Shown here: piece by piece, positions 1 through 8,839 of the stretch
How positions within the stretch are numbered: position 1 is the stretch's first letter
Layout: every line of letters begins with the position of its first letter
Source of the DNA: Clostridia bacterium
Lineage (GTDB): Bacteria > Bacillota > Clostridia > Christensenellales > Aristaeellaceae
Assembly: GCA_017464305.1 (NCBI GenBank)
Contig: JAFUDS010000005.1
Coordinates: forward strand, 1-64,000
Direction of reading: 5' to 3'
Length of the DNA stretch: 64,000 nt
The notes under the pieces: generated by a model
Seen by the model: the letters and a program-made list of their open reading frames with translations, nothing else
The model's database searches: none
Told to the model about the DNA's origin: nothing
Position numbers and translations under genes: made by a program

Positions 1-1068
1 CACGTTGATATGGCTGGAGCCTGCGCCTTGATACCGGGGTTTTTCGGCAAACTCGCCAATGAAGGCAACAGACTGTTTTTCCTGGAGGGGCAGCGCGCCA
101 TCGTTCTTCATCAACACGGCGCATTCCGCTGCCAGCTTCCGGGCCAGGGCTCGGCAGGCGTCCCGGTCGATCCCGGCATCCGGCTGACGCTGCTGGGCGC
201 AATCCTGCACGAATTTCAGCAAGCGAAGGACAGCTCGATCCAGTTCCTTTTCATCCAGCGTACCATCCTTAACGGCTTGGAGGATCTCCTCCCCGGTGGC
301 GTTGGGCCCGCCAGGCATTTCCAGATCCAGGCCGGAGGCCACGCCTTTTGCCCGATCCTTCACCGCGCCCCAGTCCGTGACCACGAAGGCGTCGGACTGC
401 CACTCCTCCCGCAGGATGTCGGTAAGCAGCATTCTATTCTCGGAGCAGAAGGTACCGTTGATGGCATTGTAGGCGCACATGAGGCTGCGGGTTTTCCCCT
501 TTTTCACCACCACTTCAAAGGCAGGCAGGTAGATTTCCCGAAGGGTGCGCTCATCCAGGTTGGAGGAGCCGCTCATCCGCAGGGTTTCCTGATCGTTGCA
601 GGCAAAGTGTTTGGCGCAGGCGGCGACGCCCTTGCTCTGCAAGGCTCGCACATAGGCCGCGCCTATTTCGCCAGCCAGATAGGGATCTTCCGAGAAATAC
701 TCAAAATTGCGGCCGCACAGGGGGCTACGCTTGATGTTAAGCCCCGGGCCCAGCAGCATGGCCACGTTTTCCGCCTGGCATTCCTGCCCCAGCGCTTCGC
801 CCAGCTGCCGCATAACCTCCCGGTCAAAGGAGGAAGCCAGGGCAGCGGCGGTGGGATAGCACACCGTTTCGATGCTCTTGTTGATGCCCAGATGGTCCCC
901 CTCGCCCTCCTGCTTGCGCAATCCATGGGGGCCGTCACACATCATTACGCCAGGCACACCCAAGCGCTCGATGGCCTTGGTGTGCCAGAAATCCCGGCCA
1001 GAGCAGAAGGCAGCCTTCTCTTCCATTGTCATTTGCTTTAAGATTTCCTGCGGGTTCACTCTCTTCAT
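1..1068 (-). CDS. GH3 beta-glucosidase-like glycosidase (3' end outside window)
   Basis: This is the N-terminal catalytic part of a family 3 glycoside hydrolase, which removes terminal beta-linked sugars; the gene continues past the left edge. The translation has GH3 landmarks: an early MTMEEKAAFCSG helix, GVPGVMMCDGPHGLR, an AKHFACND motif and VVTDWGAV, whose Asp is the expected nucleophile. The second (alpha/beta) domain starts near ECAVLMKNDGALPL. No signal peptide is seen, so it is cytoplasmic. The ATG at 1068 sits directly on the ribosome binding site; an in-frame GTG at 1059 has better spacing and may be the true start. It lies 6-15 nt downstream of the MATE gene, so the two form one operon under the divergent 21-bp-repeat promoter. 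The substrate cannot be told from sequence. Confidence 0.9.
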   Translation of the reverse strand, partial: MKRVNPQEILKQMTMEEKAAFCSGRDFWHTKAIERLGVPGVMMCDGPHGLRKQEGEGDHLGINKSIETVCYPTAAALASSFDREVMRQLGEALGQECQAENVAMLLGPGLNIKRSPLCGRNFEYFSEDPYLAGEIGAAYVRALQSKGVAACAKHFACNDQETLRMSGSSNLDERTLREIYLPAFEVVVKKGKTRSLMCAYNAINGTFCSENRMLLTDILREEWQSDAFVVTDWGAVKDRAKGVASGLDLEMPGGPNATGEEILQAVKDGTLDEKELDRAVLRLLKFVQDCAQQRQPDAGIDRDACRALARKLAAECAVLMKNDGALPLQEKQSVAFIGEFAEKPRYQGAGSSHINV

Positions 1069-1074
1069 CCTTTC

Positions 1075-2445
1075 TTACCAATTCGTCAGGTTTTTCAATT
1101 CTTTCCTGTAATCCTTGTAGCAGAAGGCAAGCGCCGCTACAGCGGAAATCACGGTGGTGACTGTGGTCGCAAAGACGATGCCATACATGCGGAACAGCCA
1201 ATTCAAGATAAACAGCATGGGAATATATACAATTCCCTTTTCCAGCAGAGATACGAAAATCGCCTGCTTGGATTTGCCCGACGCCTGCAAATAGGTGGTA
1301 CAGATTTGGTAGAACCCAAAGAAGGGCCCGATGACGATGGAGGCCAGCAGGCACACCCGGCCGATGACCAGCACCTCCGGATCATTCAGGAAAGCATTCA
1401 GCAGCTGATCCCGGAAAACCAGGCACAGCAAGGATAAGATCGTTCCAGCCACCACCGCCAGGCCGGTGGTTTTTTTCAAAATCTCCGTCAGCCGCTTCAT
1501 GTTTCGGGCGCTGTAATTAAAGGAAATGGCGGGCTGCATACCCATGCATACGCCCATCACCGTCATGGAGATCATCTGCCCGATGCGGCTGGCCACGCTC
1601 TGGCCCGCCACGGCGATGGACCCATATTGCATCATCAGATTGTTGGCAATCGCCCCAGACACGCTGGCTAAGATGGTAGAAATACTCAGGGGCAGCCCCA
1701 GGCTGATCACCTTTCCCACCACGTCCTTTTTCAAGGATATATCCTTGGGAGAGGCCGAATAGATCTTCCCCTTCGTATGCAGGAAGTAGGCATAATAGCA
1801 AAGGGCAACCACATTGGCCATCACTGTCGCCACCGCCGCGCCAGAAACCCCCATCTTGAAAACGGAAATCAGCAGGGGGTCCAGGGCGATGTTCAATCCT
1901 GTGCCGATCATATTCCCGATCATGGAATCGGTGGTGGAGCCATCGGCCCGGATCAGGGCAGGCACCACATTGGTCAGCATGATCACCGGCGCGCCGATGG
2001 CGATGATGCGCAAATATTCAGCAGTAAAGCCCTGGGTATCCGCGTCCGTGCCCAGCAAGCGGCACACAGGATTCATCAGCGCAAGCACCACGGCAGCAAA
2101 GATGGCCCCAACCAGGATGGCGCCCCAGATCGCAAAGGCGCTGATCTTCTTGATACGGTCATATTCTCCCCGCCCCAACGCCAGGGAAATGGCAGTGCAG
2201 CCACCATTGCCCAGCAATACGCCCAGACCCGAGAGAACGGAAAAGAGGGGGCTGGCCAGGGACACCGCAGCCACTTTGTTCGCGTCCCCTGTCTGGCCGA
2301 TGAAAAACACATCTGCCATATGATAGAGCACGGTCACCAGCATGATCAGAATAGCCGGGATGCACAGCTTCCTGGCCAGTTGCCAGTAATTGCCGGAGCG
2401 CAGCATCTCCTCATTCGTGGTTGATTTCTTTCCTAGCACTTTCAT
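1075..2445 (-). CDS. MATE family efflux transporter
   Basis: Multidrug and toxic compound extrusion protein, 456 aa, about 12 hydrophobic segments in two related halves, the usual family length. Members export organic compounds in exchange for Na+ or H+. Typical features include an early LARKLCIPAILIMLV helix, YHMADVFFIGQ, and the repeat-half motif QSVASRIGQM. The ATG at 2445 is only 1-2 nt from an AAGGAGGG ribosome binding site; the in-frame GTG at 2439 has proper spacing and could be the real start. It is the first gene of a leftward operon with the GH3 gene and is driven by one arm of the divergent operator at 2489-2629. Its co-regulation with an ester hydrolase and glycosidase suggests, as inference, export of an aglycone or phenolic released from the imported substrate. 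Confidence 0.93.
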   Translation of the reverse strand: MKVLGKKSTTNEEMLRSGNYWQLARKLCIPAILIMLVTVLYHMADVFFIGQTGDANKVAAVSLASPLFSVLSGLGVLLGNGGCTAISLALGRGEYDRIKKISAFAIWGAILVGAIFAAVVLALMNPVCRLLGTDADTQGFTAEYLRIIAIGAPVIMLTNVVPALIRADGSTTDSMIGNMIGTGLNIALDPLLISVFKMGVSGAAVATVMANVVALCYYAYFLHTKGKIYSASPKDISLKKDVVGKVISLGLPLSISTILASVSGAIANNLMMQYGSIAVAGQSVASRIGQMISMTVMGVCMGMQPAISFNYSARNMKRLTEILKKTTGLAVVAGTILSLLCLVFRDQLLNAFLNDPEVLVIGRVCLLASIVIGPFFGFYQICTTYLQASGKSKQAIFVSLLEKGIVYIPMLFILNWLFRMYGIVFATTVTTVISAVAALAFCYKDYRKELKNLTNW

Positions 2446-2488
2446 CCCTCCTTAGCGCAGGATGCGTTCCGCCCATCCTGTATTCCAA

Positions 2489-2551
2489 ATTATGATTGAA
2501 ATTGCTTTCCCTGTCTTTTCGTAATCCGATCATTTTTTTCACAAATCCGAC
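2489..2551 (-). promoter_or_regulatory. 21-bp-spaced direct-repeat operator and promoter for MATE-GH3 operon
   Basis: On the minus strand GTCGGATT begins at 2551 and ATCGGATT at 2530, exactly 21 bp apart. A CATAAT -10-like hexamer (2494-2489) begins 36 bp after the second box. No good -35 is seen, as expected for an activator-dependent promoter. The layout is the same at three other promoters in the window. I infer binding by the AraC-type response regulator at 10533-11303, because AraC-family proteins often bind tandem boxes two helical turns apart. Confidence 0.72.
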
Positions 2552-2565
2552 GAGCTCATAAAGAT

Positions 2566-2629
2566 GTCGGATTTCTGTCATTCCTGGTCGGATCAGGTCA
2601 AGAAAAGAACAGCCTTTCTTTGCTATGAT
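2566..2629 (+). promoter_or_regulatory. 21-bp-spaced direct-repeat operator and promoter for esterase-like gene
   Basis: GTCGGAT at 2566-2572 and GTCGGAT at 2587-2593 are 21 bp apart. An extended -10 (TGCTATGAT, hexamer 2624-2629) begins 37 bp after the second box. No convincing -35 is present. It sits back to back with the leftward copy; the two innermost boxes are about 15 bp apart, so one protein could switch both directions. Confidence 0.74.
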
Positions 2630-2660
2630 ACAGTTGAATCGAATTTGAGGAGGTTGCACC

Positions 2661-4772
2661 ATGGCAAAAACCATTTATGATCCCCAATCAGATCCCCGTT
2701 TCCAGCATCCCGTGATTGATCAGGACGAATGGAAGGAAAGGTATTTGCCGGACGGTTCCACGATTCCCTTCCGTTATCTGCACGGCTATTTTGAAGGAAC
2801 GGATGTGAAATTTGCTTTCTGTTTTCCTCCAAAGGATAAATATGAAAATCGTTTCCATCAGTATCTTTCCCCCTTCCCCGGCCCGGACGAGGAGATTGCC
2901 TCCCTGGGGCATACGGGGCTGGAGGATCGGATTGGCTTCGCCCTGCACTGCGGCGCTTACTTCATCGAAACCAACATGGGATCCCATTCCCAGTTTGGCG
3001 GTCAGCGGGATGATCATTTGACCTGGCAATCCTCCGCGGCCGCGGCCGAATATTCCCGGGAGAAGGCCATGGAAATTTATGAGACCGACCAGCGCCCCTA
3101 TGGCTATGTGTACGGTGGCAGCGGCGGCGGATACAAATCCATGGCCTGCATCGAAAACACCCGGGCCTGGGATGGGGCAGCGCCCTATGTCATCGGTTCG
3201 CCCGTTTCCCTTCCGAATACCATTACCATGCACGTTCAGGGCCAGCGGGTGCTGCGCAATGCCTTCCCCAAGATTCTGGACGCTCTGGATGCCGGCGGCT
3301 CCGGCGACCCGTACAAGGAGCTGACCAAGGATGAAGCGGATATGCTGCGGGAATTGACCCGAATGGGTTTCCCGCCACTGGCCTGGTATCTGGAGGCCAA
3401 GGGCGTAAGAGACCCCGGGTCCTTGCCTGTTATCCTGCCCGGCGTCAAGCGGATGGATCCCGGCTATTTCACGGATTTCTGGACCAAGCCGGGCTATGCC
3501 GGCTCCGATCCGGAAAGCTCCTCCTCCAAGGATCATATCGTGTTCCATACCCGGGTCAAATCCGTACATCTACCGGAAAAGGCGACGGAGCGCAAAGCGG
3601 AGGACGGCCTCAACGGCGTGGACGACGCCTGGAAAAAACAGCTGGCCGACGGCAACGGAGCCTATCTGGAGCTGGAGGAGCTGCCCCAGGGCGACAATCT
3701 GTACCTGGAAGGCCTGTCCATGATCTTTGAAAGCGGGGAAGCCAAGGGGGCGAACCTGCTCATGGGCAAGATGATGCGCTATTCCGATCGGGCTGGCGGC
3801 ATCGTGACCATTGGCTCCGCCTACGGCACCAGCGATGTGGGAGAAACGCTGGCCAAGGCGCAGCCCGGCGACGAAATCCTGCTGGATAATTCAGATTATA
3901 TTGCGGCCCAGAGCTACTATCGTCATCAGGTGCCGGAGGACCTCTCCTTCCACGCCTGGGATCAATTCCGGGATGAAAAGGGAAACCCGCTTACGGCCCA
4001 ACGGGCGCCCTTCCCAGTGCCCTTCACTGGCGTAGGCGTGCGGCAGGATGGCGACATTCAGGGCAAGGTCATCAACATCCAGGCCCTGATGGACGAAAGC
4101 ACCTGTCCCTGGTGCGCCGACTGGTGGCGAAACAAGATTATCGCGACGAAGGGGTCCGACGCTGATCACCGCACCTATTTCATGGAGCGGTGCATGCATG
4201 GGGATGTAAGCGCCCTGGGAAACTACATGGTGGTGAATTATGTAGGCGCCCTACGCCAGGCTTTGATCGATCTTTCCGCCTGGGTGGAAAAGGGGATTGA
4301 GCCCCTGAACCGCACCACCTATACCCTGGGAGAGGATGGCCAGATCCATCCCGAGCAGGATGTGAGCAAGCGTTTTGGCCTCCAGGCCATCCCCACCCTG
4401 AAGGCCAATGGGGAAAAGTGTGCTCATGTCAAGGTGGGCGAATGCGTCCGCTTCACGGTGGATGTGGAGGTGCCCATCAGTGCCGGCGTGGTAACAGAGG
4501 TGCTGTTTGCCTCCCGTGAAAAACAGGTGGATGATCCGAATGGCACCTATGCCTCCCAGATGTCACGGAGTGACAGCATTTGGGAAAGCCAGCTGAGCTT
4601 TGAGCGGGGCACCCGGGGAGAAGTCCACACCGCCCACGCCGAAGCCATGGCTTCCTATGATCAGCCGGGGACCTACTTCGCCACCGTCCGCGTCGCCAGC
4701 AACCGGAGCGAGGAGGCGGACCCCTTCACCCAGGTGCTGAACCTGGACCGGGCCCGGATTATTGTATCCTAA
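2661..4772 (+). CDS. Tannase/feruloyl-esterase-like alpha/beta hydrolase with C-terminal Ig-like region
   Basis: A 703-aa protein without signal peptide or membrane segment. Residues 148-158 read YGYVYGGSGGGYKS-like, a nucleophile elbow with Ser154 as likely catalytic Ser. Later acidic (Asp487 in CPWCADWW) and histidine (His513 in CMHGD) residues lie where the Asp and His of a tannase-type triad could be. Residues about 590-703 are beta-rich and look like an Ig/fibronectin-type domain. I recognise the general fold but not a characterised family, so ester hydrolysis is an inference. The gene has a strong ribosome binding site (GAGGAGG, 7 nt), is monocistronic, and is read from the operator at 2566-2629. 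The context (MATE export, GH3, ABC import) fits cytosolic removal of an acyl or phenolic group from an imported glycoside. Confidence 0.6.
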   Translation: MAKTIYDPQSDPRFQHPVIDQDEWKERYLPDGSTIPFRYLHGYFEGTDVKFAFCFPPKDKYENRFHQYLSPFPGPDEEIASLGHTGLEDRIGFALHCGAYFIETNMGSHSQFGGQRDDHLTWQSSAAAAEYSREKAMEIYETDQRPYGYVYGGSGGGYKSMACIENTRAWDGAAPYVIGSPVSLPNTITMHVQGQRVLRNAFPKILDALDAGGSGDPYKELTKDEADMLRELTRMGFPPLAWYLEAKGVRDPGSLPVILPGVKRMDPGYFTDFWTKPGYAGSDPESSSSKDHIVFHTRVKSVHLPEKATERKAEDGLNGVDDAWKKQLADGNGAYLELEELPQGDNLYLEGLSMIFESGEAKGANLLMGKMMRYSDRAGGIVTIGSAYGTSDVGETLAKAQPGDEILLDNSDYIAAQSYYRHQVPEDLSFHAWDQFRDEKGNPLTAQRAPFPVPFTGVGVRQDGDIQGKVINIQALMDESTCPWCADWWRNKIIATKGSDADHRTYFMERCMHGDVSALGNYMVVNYVGALRQALIDLSAWVEKGIEPLNRTTYTLGEDGQIHPEQDVSKRFGLQAIPTLKANGEKCAHVKVGECVRFTVDVEVPISAGVVTEVLFASREKQVDDPNGTYASQMSRSDSIWESQLSFERGTRGEVHTAHAEAMASYDQPGTYFATVRVASNRSEEADPFTQVLNLDRARIIVS

Positions 4773-5038
4773 AGTAGATTTGATAAAAACTCCCCCGCGG
4801 AGCGGGGAGCGAAACCCGATAGATGATCGGATTTCCTACTAAATGCTGATGAAAGCTCCCCCCGCAGAGCGGGGGGAGCAACAAAACCTTTTCGAATCAT
4901 CAAGAGATGATCGGATTTCCTATATTTTTGATCGGAATCCGGACAGAATTTAATTGTGAAAAACGGTAAAATAATCATCGTAAAGCCCCAGGAGGCTTCT
5001 TGAGATCGTCAGGTGAACGGGAAAGGAGACGGAAATTC
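4773..5038 (+). repeat. Duplicated palindromic repeat unit in the intergenic region
   Basis: Two hairpins, 4790-4809 (CTCCCC/GGGGAG) and 4855-4879 (perfect 11-bp stem GCTCCCCCCGC/GCGGGGGGAGC), are each followed by an identical 18-nt stretch AGATGATCGGATTTCCTA (4821-4838 and 4905-4922). Related hairpins occur at 43254-43276 and 51408-51430, so this is a dispersed REP-like element, here in tandem. The first hairpin may also end transcription of the esterase gene. The 3' part of the region holds the operator-promoter of the binding-protein gene. Confidence 0.65.
4910..4972 (+). promoter_or_regulatory. 21-bp-spaced direct-repeat operator and promoter for ABC importer operon
   Basis: ATCGGAT at 4910-4916 and ATCGGAA at 4931-4937 are exactly 21 bp apart. 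TAAAAT at 4967-4972 starts 36 bp after the second box. It has the same geometry as the copies at 2489-2551, 2566-2629 and 11313-11375. The first box lies inside the right end of the REP-like unit. Confidence 0.74.
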
Positions 5039-6874
5039 ATGTCGATTCGGACCAAATGGATTGCGCTGATGACAGCTGTGGTGGTGATGCTGGTGGGCAT
5101 GCAGCTTTACTATGGCAACATCGGCAATCCTGGCGCTGGCAGCGCCAGCCCGGAAACCACCTTCGACTGGTGGATCTACTCCGGTACTTCCTCAGAATAT
5201 TACGATAATTACGCCCAGAACCCCGCTATTCAGTACACGCTTCAGCACGGCTGGGGTCCGGAGGAGAAGGCCATTGCGCTAAACTTCCTTCAGCCCCCGC
5301 CCGGCAGCGAGGATAATAACTACACCACCATGATCGCCTCCGGAGACCTGCCGGATATCATCGACGCCGTAATCAGTGAAGCCCCCGGCGTCATGGTGGA
5401 AAAGGGCTATGCCATCGAACTGACGGAGTATGTAGAACAATATATGCCCAATTACAAGGCCCTGGTGCACTCCAACACCGAGTACCTGTATAACTGCGTC
5501 AGCACCGATGAGGATGGCACCGAGCATTACTACCAGCTGAGTCAGTTGCTGGATGGCTACGATCCCCTGTTCCAGGGCTTCCAATACCGCAGGGATTGGA
5601 TCGTGAAATACGGTGCGAACCCTGAAACCGGCGTAGCCTTCACTGGCGGCTATACTGCCCCTGACGACGTGGATGCCTGGGAGGATGACGTGGTGTTCCC
5701 CAGCTGGTTTGACGAGGCAAAGAAAGCCAAGGCCCTGGAGATCGACCCTGAGTGGGATGGCACAGAGCCCTTCTTCGTCTCCGACTGGGAATGGATGTTC
5801 GACATCTTCCTGCAGGCCCAGGCGGATTTAGGAATCGAGGGCAAATATGCCATCAGCCTGTATTATCCCGGCTACACCTGGTCCGGCGGCCTGCTGAGTT
5901 GCTTCGGCGGCGGCGTGAACGTATGGTATCAGGACGCCAACAATCAGGTGCACTTCGGCGGCAACGAAACACCCTTCAAGACCTACCTGGAATGCATGCA
6001 TCACTGGTATGAGGTAGGTTGGCTGGATCACGACTTTAACCAGCGCACCTCCGACGCCTTCTATCAGATCGACTCTACCTCCGTTCGCCAGGGCCTGATC
6101 GGCATGTGGAATGGTGGTCAGAGCGAACTGGGCGGCCGCCTGGACATGCACGATGGCGGCTGTACCGAAGGAATCTTCGTAGCCGGCGCTGCCTATCCCA
6201 TCAACGACAGCTACGGCCCGGAGGAGTGCCAGTTCGTGGTGCCCAACTGCGTGATGGGCTCCAGCCTCACCAAGGGTGGCATCATGATTACGCCCAAGGC
6301 GGCGGAAAAGGATCTGGCGACGCTGTGCAGCTATCTGGATTACTTCTACACGGAGGAAGGCGGGCTGATCAAGACCCTGGGTCTCAGCGCGGAGCAAGCC
6401 GCGGAATTCAGCAGCAATACCTTCTATGCCGATCATGGCCTGGCAGACGGCGCTTACACCGTGGTGGAAGATGGAACCTATGTGAAGAGCAGCGTGCTGG
6501 CCAACGACAGCGGCCAATTGAACACTGCCGTGGGCTTCAACAAGTGTCCGGGACTCCAGATGGTCGCCACCGTGGATCTGGGTTACGCGGCCTCTTACTC
6601 CACCTCCTTGGCTCGATGGACAAAATATCCCAACACCGGCTTCTTCCAGGGCAGCCGAACCACCAACGAAATGAGCCAGTCCGACGCCAAGGCTTGTGAG
6701 GATATTCACAGCAAGGTGCTGGAATACATGGGCAAAAACTGCGCCAACTTTATCACCGGAAAATCCAACTTTGATAAGGACTGGGACAAGTGGTGCACTG
6801 TGCTGAACAAATACAAGGTAGATCAGGCCATCGAGATTTACCAGTATTATGTCGATCATTATCCCTTCCGCTGA
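5039..6874 (+). CDS. ABC transporter extracellular sugar-binding protein (LplA type)
   Basis: A 611-aa solute-binding protein for the two permeases that follow, probably binding an oligosaccharide. The ATG at 5039 is chosen over an upstream in-frame ATG at 5000 because an AAAGGAG site precedes it and the hydrophobic leader (WIALMTAVVVMLVGM) then starts near residue 7. No cysteine follows the leader, so there is no lipobox; the protein is either released by signal peptidase I or held by an uncleaved N-terminal helix, which is unusual for this class in monoderm bacteria. The mature part is rich in Trp/Tyr, as expected for sugar binding, for example TFDWWIYSG. It is the first gene of an operon under the direct-repeat operator at 4910-4972. 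Confidence 0.9.
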   Translation: MSIRTKWIALMTAVVVMLVGMQLYYGNIGNPGAGSASPETTFDWWIYSGTSSEYYDNYAQNPAIQYTLQHGWGPEEKAIALNFLQPPPGSEDNNYTTMIASGDLPDIIDAVISEAPGVMVEKGYAIELTEYVEQYMPNYKALVHSNTEYLYNCVSTDEDGTEHYYQLSQLLDGYDPLFQGFQYRRDWIVKYGANPETGVAFTGGYTAPDDVDAWEDDVVFPSWFDEAKKAKALEIDPEWDGTEPFFVSDWEWMFDIFLQAQADLGIEGKYAISLYYPGYTWSGGLLSCFGGGVNVWYQDANNQVHFGGNETPFKTYLECMHHWYEVGWLDHDFNQRTSDAFYQIDSTSVRQGLIGMWNGGQSELGGRLDMHDGGCTEGIFVAGAAYPINDSYGPEECQFVVPNCVMGSSLTKGGIMITPKAAEKDLATLCSYLDYFYTEEGGLIKTLGLSAEQAAEFSSNTFYADHGLADGAYTVVEDGTYVKSSVLANDSGQLNTAVGFNKCPGLQMVATVDLGYAASYSTSLARWTKYPNTGFFQGSRTTNEMSQSDAKACEDIHSKVLEYMGKNCANFITGKSNFDKDWDKWCTVLNKYKVDQAIEIYQYYVDHYPFR

Positions 6875-6905
6875 TGCGGGCTGACTCAAGAGGAGGTGTA
6901 ATTTC

Positions 6906-7859
6906 ATGGCAAAGAATTCTGCCGCTCTGACCGGCTCCGCACGGCGCAGCTGGAAAACCGAGCTGAAACGCGACTGGGTTGTCTATCTTCTTTTCCTTCC
7001 CATCATCGTGTATGAAGTTCTGATGCATTACCTGCCCATGTTCGGCATCGTCATGGCTTTTGAGGACTACAATGTGGTGGATGGGTACTTCCACAGCCCC
7101 TGGGTGGGAATGAAGCACTTCGTGGATCTCTTTTCCGGGGAAGATTTCCTGCAGGCGCTGCGAAATACCGTGGTCATTGGCTTGCTGAAATGTACCGTCG
7201 GCTTCGTGGCTCCCATCATCTTCGCCCTGATGCTGAGCTTGATCAACAGCAAAAAATTCAAGCGGATTGCCCAAACCATGTCCTACATGCCGAATTTCGT
7301 GGCCGCGGTCATCGTTTGCTCCCTGTTTACCCAATTCCTGGCCAAGGATGGCCCCTTGACCTTGCTGCTGGCCCGGCTGTTAGGCGCAGAGAATCAGAAC
7401 TGGTTGGCCAATGACAAGCCCCCTGTGTTCTGGATTATCTACACCATGATGGGCATCTGGCAGGGGGTTGGCTGGGGCTCCATCATGTATGTGGCGGCCA
7501 TCTCCCAGGTCAGCGGCGATCTGCACGAGGCGGCGGCCATCGATGGCGCCACCCGGTTGCAGCGGCTGTTCAAGATCACCCTGCCCAACATCCTGCCCAT
7601 GGTCATGATGATGTTCGTTATCGGCATCGGCACCGCCTTCGTGGCCGGGTACGATAACATCCTGCTGCTGTATATGCCCAGCACCTACAATGTATCCGAT
7701 ACCGTATATACCTACACCTATCGCCAGGCCTTTGGCGGCGGTACGTCCAACTACTCCTTGTCCGCGGCCTCCGGTCTGTTCCAGTCCGTGGTCAGCACCA
7801 TCTTGCTGGTCGGGTCCAATTCCCTTTCCCGCAAGGTCGGCGGCAGCAGCCTGTTTTAA
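6906..7859 (+). CDS. ABC sugar transporter permease (LplB type)
   Basis: A 317-aa inner-membrane permease of the CUT1 class with about six transmembrane helices. The EAA loop that docks to the ATPase is at residues 208-230 (EAAAIDGATRLQRLFKITLP). The N-terminus (KTELKRDWVVYLLFLP) is typical of LplB proteins. The gene is 31 nt after the binding-protein gene with a clear AGGAGG site, and 18 nt before its partner permease. No ATPase is encoded in the locus; proteins of this class commonly share a genome-wide MsmX-type ATPase, so that is expected rather than a defect. Confidence 0.93.
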   Translation: MAKNSAALTGSARRSWKTELKRDWVVYLLFLPIIVYEVLMHYLPMFGIVMAFEDYNVVDGYFHSPWVGMKHFVDLFSGEDFLQALRNTVVIGLLKCTVGFVAPIIFALMLSLINSKKFKRIAQTMSYMPNFVAAVIVCSLFTQFLAKDGPLTLLLARLLGAENQNWLANDKPPVFWIIYTMMGIWQGVGWGSIMYVAAISQVSGDLHEAAAIDGATRLQRLFKITLPNILPMVMMMFVIGIGTAFVAGYDNILLLYMPSTYNVSDTVYTYTYRQAFGGGTSNYSLSAASGLFQSVVSTILLVGSNSLSRKVGGSSLF

Positions 7860-7877
7860 GAGAGGAGGGAAATCGAC

Positions 7878-8789
7878 ATGGCAAAGAAGCAACGGAAACA
7901 ACAAGAGTGGGAAAACAACATGGTGGAAACCAAAACCATCGCGGACCGCGTCGTGGATATCATCCTGTATTTGGTCATCGCCCTGGTGGCTCTCTGCAGC
8001 GTTATCCCCATGTGGCATGTACTGATGTCCTCCTTCTCGGATGGCAAATCCCTCCTGGCCCATGTAGGCCTGGTGCTGTGGCCCATCGGGAAATTTACCG
8101 TGGAAGGCTATCGGATGATCTTCCAGAACGCCAGCATCGTCAGCGGCTACATCAACACCATCGTATACACCGTGGCCTTTACCACCATCGGCTTCCTGCT
8201 CTCCGCGGTAACGGGCTATGCCCTGAGCCGGGATACGAAAATGAAGAAGCCCGTGACCTTGGCTTTGATGATCACCATGCTCTTTGGCGGCGGCATGGTG
8301 CCTTCCTACATGGTGCTTCGCGCCCTGGGCTGGGTCGGCACGGTATGGGCCCTGGTGATTCCGGGATGTACCAACTCCATGTACTGCATCATGATGATGA
8401 ACGCCTTTAATTCCATCCCCAAGGAAATGTACGAAGCCAGCCACATCGACGGCGCAGGGCATATTTCCACCCTGTTTGAAATCACCCTGCCTCAGGCCAT
8501 GAACATGGGCGCCGTGATCATCCTGAATCTGAGCATCGGCCAGTGGAACTCCTGGCTGCAGGCCAGCATCTACGTACCGAACAAAAAGGCCCTGTGGCCC
8601 CTGCAGCTGGTCATTCGGCAGATCACCAGCGAAAACGCCAACTTCCTGAATTCCTCTAATCCGGATTACAGCCGCTATTTGATCCAGTTCGCGGTCATCA
8701 TCGCGGCCATCGCCCCCATCATCATCGCCTTCCCCTTCTTCCAGGATAAGATGGAAAAGGGTGTGATTCAAGGTGGGGTTAAGGGGTGA
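7878..8789 (+). CDS. ABC sugar transporter permease (YtcP/CUT1 type)
   Basis: A 303-aa second permease subunit, paired with the LplB-type protein to import the ligand of the 5039-6874 binding protein. It has about six transmembrane helices and an EAA-like loop at residues 186-205 (EASHIDGAGHISTLFEITLP). The start at 7878 follows an AGAGGAGGG site; a downstream ATG at 7920 is less likely. The TGA stop lies within the left arm of the long hairpin at 8786-8833. Confidence 0.93.
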   Translation: MAKKQRKQQEWENNMVETKTIADRVVDIILYLVIALVALCSVIPMWHVLMSSFSDGKSLLAHVGLVLWPIGKFTVEGYRMIFQNASIVSGYINTIVYTVAFTTIGFLLSAVTGYALSRDTKMKKPVTLALMITMLFGGGMVPSYMVLRALGWVGTVWALVIPGCTNSMYCIMMMNAFNSIPKEMYEASHIDGAGHISTLFEITLPQAMNMGAVIILNLSIGQWNSWLQASIYVPNKKALWPLQLVIRQITSENANFLNSSNPDYSRYLIQFAVIIAAIAPIIIAFPFFQDKMEKGVIQGGVKG

Positions 8790-8833
8790 GAAATCCGTGA
8801 CCGCCAGTGGCGGAAATTTCACGGATTTCTCAC
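8786..8833 (+). terminator. Long perfect hairpin at the end of the ABC operon
   Basis: A 15-bp inverted repeat (GTGAGAAATCCGTGA at 8786-8800, TCACGGATTTCTCAC at 8819-8833) encloses a second stem, CCGCC-AGT-GGCGG, at 8801-8813. It begins inside the stop codon of the permease gene. There is no following T-run, so it may protect the 3' end or slow transcription rather than terminate by itself. Confidence 0.6.
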
Positions 8834-8839
8834 AGAGCC

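Noticed and set aside
10-1041. Long plus-strand reading frame
   Set aside because: It is antisense to the GH3 gene, which has clear family motifs on the minus strand; the plus-strand product is low-complexity and matches nothing.
4826-4847. Extra copy of the 21-bp operator
   Set aside because: ATCGGAT at 4826-4832 has no second box 21 bp away and no -10; it is the hairpin arm of the repeat unit.
6906-8789. Missing ATPase taken as a gene loss in the sugar ABC operons
   Set aside because: LplB/YtcP-type importers usually lack a local ATPase and share one coded elsewhere, so its absence is normal.
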